A program made the position numbers and the translations under genes. A stretch of DNA of 64,000 nt from NCBI GenBank assembly GCA_965662565.1, contig CBFIHS010000004.1, positions 1-64,000 of the forward strand, given 5' to 3'. The notes beneath the pieces are model-generated. The model was not told where the DNA came from, did not search any database, and saw only the letters and a program-made list of their open reading frames with translations. Below are positions 62,025-64,000 of the stretch, in pieces (positions within the stretch are counted from its first letter, which is position 1; every line of letters starts with the position of its first letter). The DNA is from UBA5109 sp965662565. GTDB lineage: Bacteria > Pseudomonadota > Gammaproteobacteria > Pseudomonadales > Pseudohongiellaceae.

Positions 62025-63361
62025 ATGAAACAGTTCTATAACTTCATCCTATTGATTTTATTGCTTTCTGCTTTTTCCCTGGCTCAAGAACAAAGCCCAG
62101 ATGCTCGCAACGAACTAGTCGCTCGAATGAATGACCTAGTCCAGGCTGGGCGTTATCAAGAAGCGTATGATTTAGGCCAGACCGCCCTGTTTGATTACGA
62201 AGGCGAAGCAGATTTCGATTTTATCTACGGATTAGCCGCAATAGAAACTGGCGAAGTCTCAGAGGCAGTGTTTGCACTTGAAAGAGTCGCATTTACTAAC
62301 AGGACTCAACAACGCGTCCAGCTCGAATTGGCACGTGCATACTTTCTGAGTCAGAACTACGCAGCTTCAGAAACCCTATTTAATGAAGTTTTAGCTTCTA
62401 CCCTTCCCAGAACGTTAGAAACAACATAGAAGCTTTTTTAGAGTTAATCGAGCAAGCTCAAAATTCAGCTGCAAGCACTCTGACTTGGGGATTTGGTTTT
62501 AATTACGGTAATGATAATAATATTAATAGTGCAACCGAACTAGGTGTTATTGATACCCCCATCGGAGACGTTACTTTAAATGCTGGAGGCCAAAAACTAG
62601 CTGATGTTTTTAGAAACCTAACTGCAAATGTTAACTATTCGAAACCACTCTACAAGAGTCGCAGCCTAGCCTTATGAGGGAATTATAGTAATCGCAACAA
62701 CCTTCATACTGATCAATTTGATCTCGACAAAGGCTCAATTCAGCTTGGATACAACCGCGGTTTAGATTCCAATATACGCTCTAACCATGCCTTTCGTGTA
62801 CAGACCGTCAGATTGGATAATAGCGGATTTCAAAAGACCTACTCTCTTTTAAATACCATTCAAAGGATTGGCGGTGATGGCTGGTCTCAATCTTTGACTG
62901 ACGCTTATACCGCAGTGCGTTACGGAACAGGCTCCAACCCAAATACGAATCTTCGAGACATTAACCAAATATTGCTTTCAAGTGTTCTAACAAAAGCCAG
63001 TAACCGCAATATGCTGAGTATAAGCCTGTTTTATGGCGATGATAAAATTTTGAGAAATGCTGGTCGTAATAGCGCAACAGATTTTGTTGGAGCCGCAATT
63101 TCAGATCAGTTTTTACTTAAACCTCAGCACATACTTTTTACCAGAATTTCTGCCCAAAACAATGACCACAAAGGGCTTGATCCTATATTTAGTGTAAATA
63201 GAACAAATCAAATCGTATCGTCTACACTGGGCTGGATATGGCAGCCTAAACGAGGTGTTTCAATTACTACTGATTTCACATTCATTGATAATGAAAGCGC
63301 CATTGACTTATACAGCTACGATAGAAAAAGGATACAGACCGATATACGCTTTCAATTTTAA
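62025..63361 (+). pseudogene. TPR plus outer-membrane beta-barrel protein (Slam/DUF560-like), broken by a frameshift and a stop
   Basis: The first part (62025 to about 62400) has a signal peptide (residues 1-20) and TPR-like helices (AGRYQEAYDLGQTALFDYEGEADF, in parts). The frame then ends at 62429, but one base earlier in phase the protein continues VRNNIEAFLELIEQAQN, GFGFNYGNDNNIN and so on, with the alternating aromatic/polar strands of a beta barrel, to a C-terminal RFQF at 63361. Within that part an in-frame TGA occurs at 62675-62677. With two independent lesions this is probably a true pseudogene. The layout resembles surface-lipoprotein assembly modifiers, but no lipoprotein client is adjacent and the name is tentative. 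Confidence 0.75.
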
Positions 63362-63399
63362 AAAGCTTAAGCTGAATAATTTCTGTTTAAGCCCTTTCT

Positions 63400-63435
63400 T
63401 CTTTTGAGTCTTTTGCGTCTTTTACTTCTTTTACG
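63400..63435. repeat. Four 9-bp tandem units downstream of msrB
   Basis: TCTTTTGAG, TCTTTTGCG, TCTTTTACT and TCTTTTACG run head to tail in the 124-bp space between the two convergent genes. Units differ only in the last three bases. Confidence 0.85.
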
Positions 63436-63485
63436 CTTTTCCTAAAGCTCAAACTGACATTACTCAATAAAAGGCTTTAAAAAAC

Positions 63486-63908
63486 TCAGCTATCTTCGTT
63501 TTTAAAATCAAGAGAAGCCGAATTAATACAGTATCGCAAGCCGCTTGGAGCTGGACCATCTGGAAACACATGCCCAAGATGCGCATCACACCGTGCACAT
63601 AAAACTTCTGTTCTAGACATGCCATGGCTTGTATCCGTTTCTTCGTTTACATGCGACGCTTCTAGTGCATTCGTAAAACTGGGCCAGCCGCTTCCTGAAT
63701 CAAACTTTTCGTCTGATTTAAACAAGGGTAAGTTACAGCAACGACAAAGATACTCTCCAGAATCATGATTATTTAAATATTCTCCTGTAAAGGCTCTTTC
63801 GGTTCCCTTCAATCTTGTTATCTGAAATTCTTCAGGGGTTAATTCTTGCTGCCAATCTTCATCCGTTTTTTTTATTTTTTCCATAACATCATCCAAGTTT
63901 GGCCTCAT
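63486..63908 (-). CDS. msrB: Peptide-methionine (R)-S-oxide reductase MsrB
   Basis: Repairs methionine-R-sulfoxide in proteins. 140 residues. The zinc site is present as CRCC and CARC pairs, and the catalytic cysteine is in LRYCINSASL (the R-x-C-x-N motif). HLGHVFPDGP is the other family signature. No signal peptide, so cytoplasmic. Convergent with the broken outer-membrane gene; its upstream region runs to the window end. Confidence 0.96.
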   Translation of the reverse strand: MRPNLDDVMEKIKKTDEDWQQELTPEEFQITRLKGTERAFTGEYLNNHDSGEYLCRCCNLPLFKSDEKFDSGSGWPSFTNALEASHVNEETDTSHGMSRTEVLCARCDAHLGHVFPDGPAPSGLRYCINSASLDFKNEDS

Positions 63909-64000
63909 AGTTAAAAAATATAAGTACTAGTTATCGGATCAGCCTTTAAGTACAATCCGAGCCCGCCCAATTTAAGGCGTTTATAAAGTATAATCTGGAC

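Noticed and set aside
63989..63994. TATAAT on the plus strand near the right edge
   Set aside because: No acceptable -35 box and the downstream gene is outside the window.

Overview
The window is chromosomal DNA of an AT-rich marine-type gammaproteobacterium (about 40% G+C by eye). It is dense and almost entirely housekeeping: no rRNA, no tRNA that I could find, no prophage, no insertion sequence and no CRISPR array. Gene order in several blocks is typical of Gammaproteobacteria: murB / low-Mr phosphatase / kdsB / ycaR / lpxK / exbD / exbB / comEC / lolEDC resembles Pseudomonas, gloB<>yafS-rnhA-dnaQ resembles E. coli, and tig-clpP-clpX-lon-hupB-ppiD is classical. A Kangiella/Oceanospirillales-like host would fit, but I cannot fix the genus from sequence alone.

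Layout. 1-12.4 kb (minus strand) is a cell-envelope block: LolCDE lipoprotein release, a broken secreted esterase/depolymerase, a broken ComEC DNA-uptake channel, ExbB/ExbD, MsbA, LpxK, YcaR, KdsB, a low-Mr tyrosine phosphatase and the start of MurB. 12.6-14.1 kb is a small accessory patch: an orphan 159-residue protein and a serine-recombinase-like protein whose active site is degenerate. 14.1-29.0 kb is a complete 13-gene nuo operon (complex I, NuoC and NuoD fused), with a good promoter before nuoA and a good terminator after nuoN. 29.1-32.1 kb holds soluble transhydrogenase SthA and a long GAPDH-like protein, divergent from mfd and csiV (32.3-36.6 kb). 36.6-41.9 kb carries a methylthio-purine nucleoside phosphorylase, NfuA, a DUF2970 protein, a probable 42-residue membrane peptide, sulfite reductase CysI with its DUF934 partner, and SohB. 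41.9-44.7 kb is dnaQ-rnhA-yafS and divergent gloB. 44.7-49.8 kb is a peptide ABC transporter. 49.9-58.5 kb is the protein quality-control cluster ppiD, hupB, lon, clpX, clpP, tig. 59.2-63.9 kb holds an RND/HAE3-type exporter, a broken TPR plus beta-barrel outer-membrane protein, and msrB.

Together the genes cover envelope building (Kdo activation, lipid A kinase and flippase, lipoprotein sorting, peptidoglycan), respiration and redox balance, sulfur assimilation with Fe-S carrier, transcription-coupled repair and proofreading, and cytoplasmic proteolysis.

Most notable signals: (1) three genes are broken by a one-base loss, in at least two cases in a short homopolymer, so assembly error must be separated from real decay; the third gene also has an in-frame TGA; (2) six intergenic spaces carry short tandem arrays of 9-13 bp units, one of them apparently grown out of the clpP stop codon; (3) the recombinase-like protein keeps the fold signature but has replaced the catalytic serine and two other active-site residues; (4) a 715-bp gene-free stretch before tig holds two interleaved inverted repeats with pseudoknot topology; (5) a small membrane protein is encoded between the DUF2970 gene and cysI. 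I did not find a clearly new multi-gene system.
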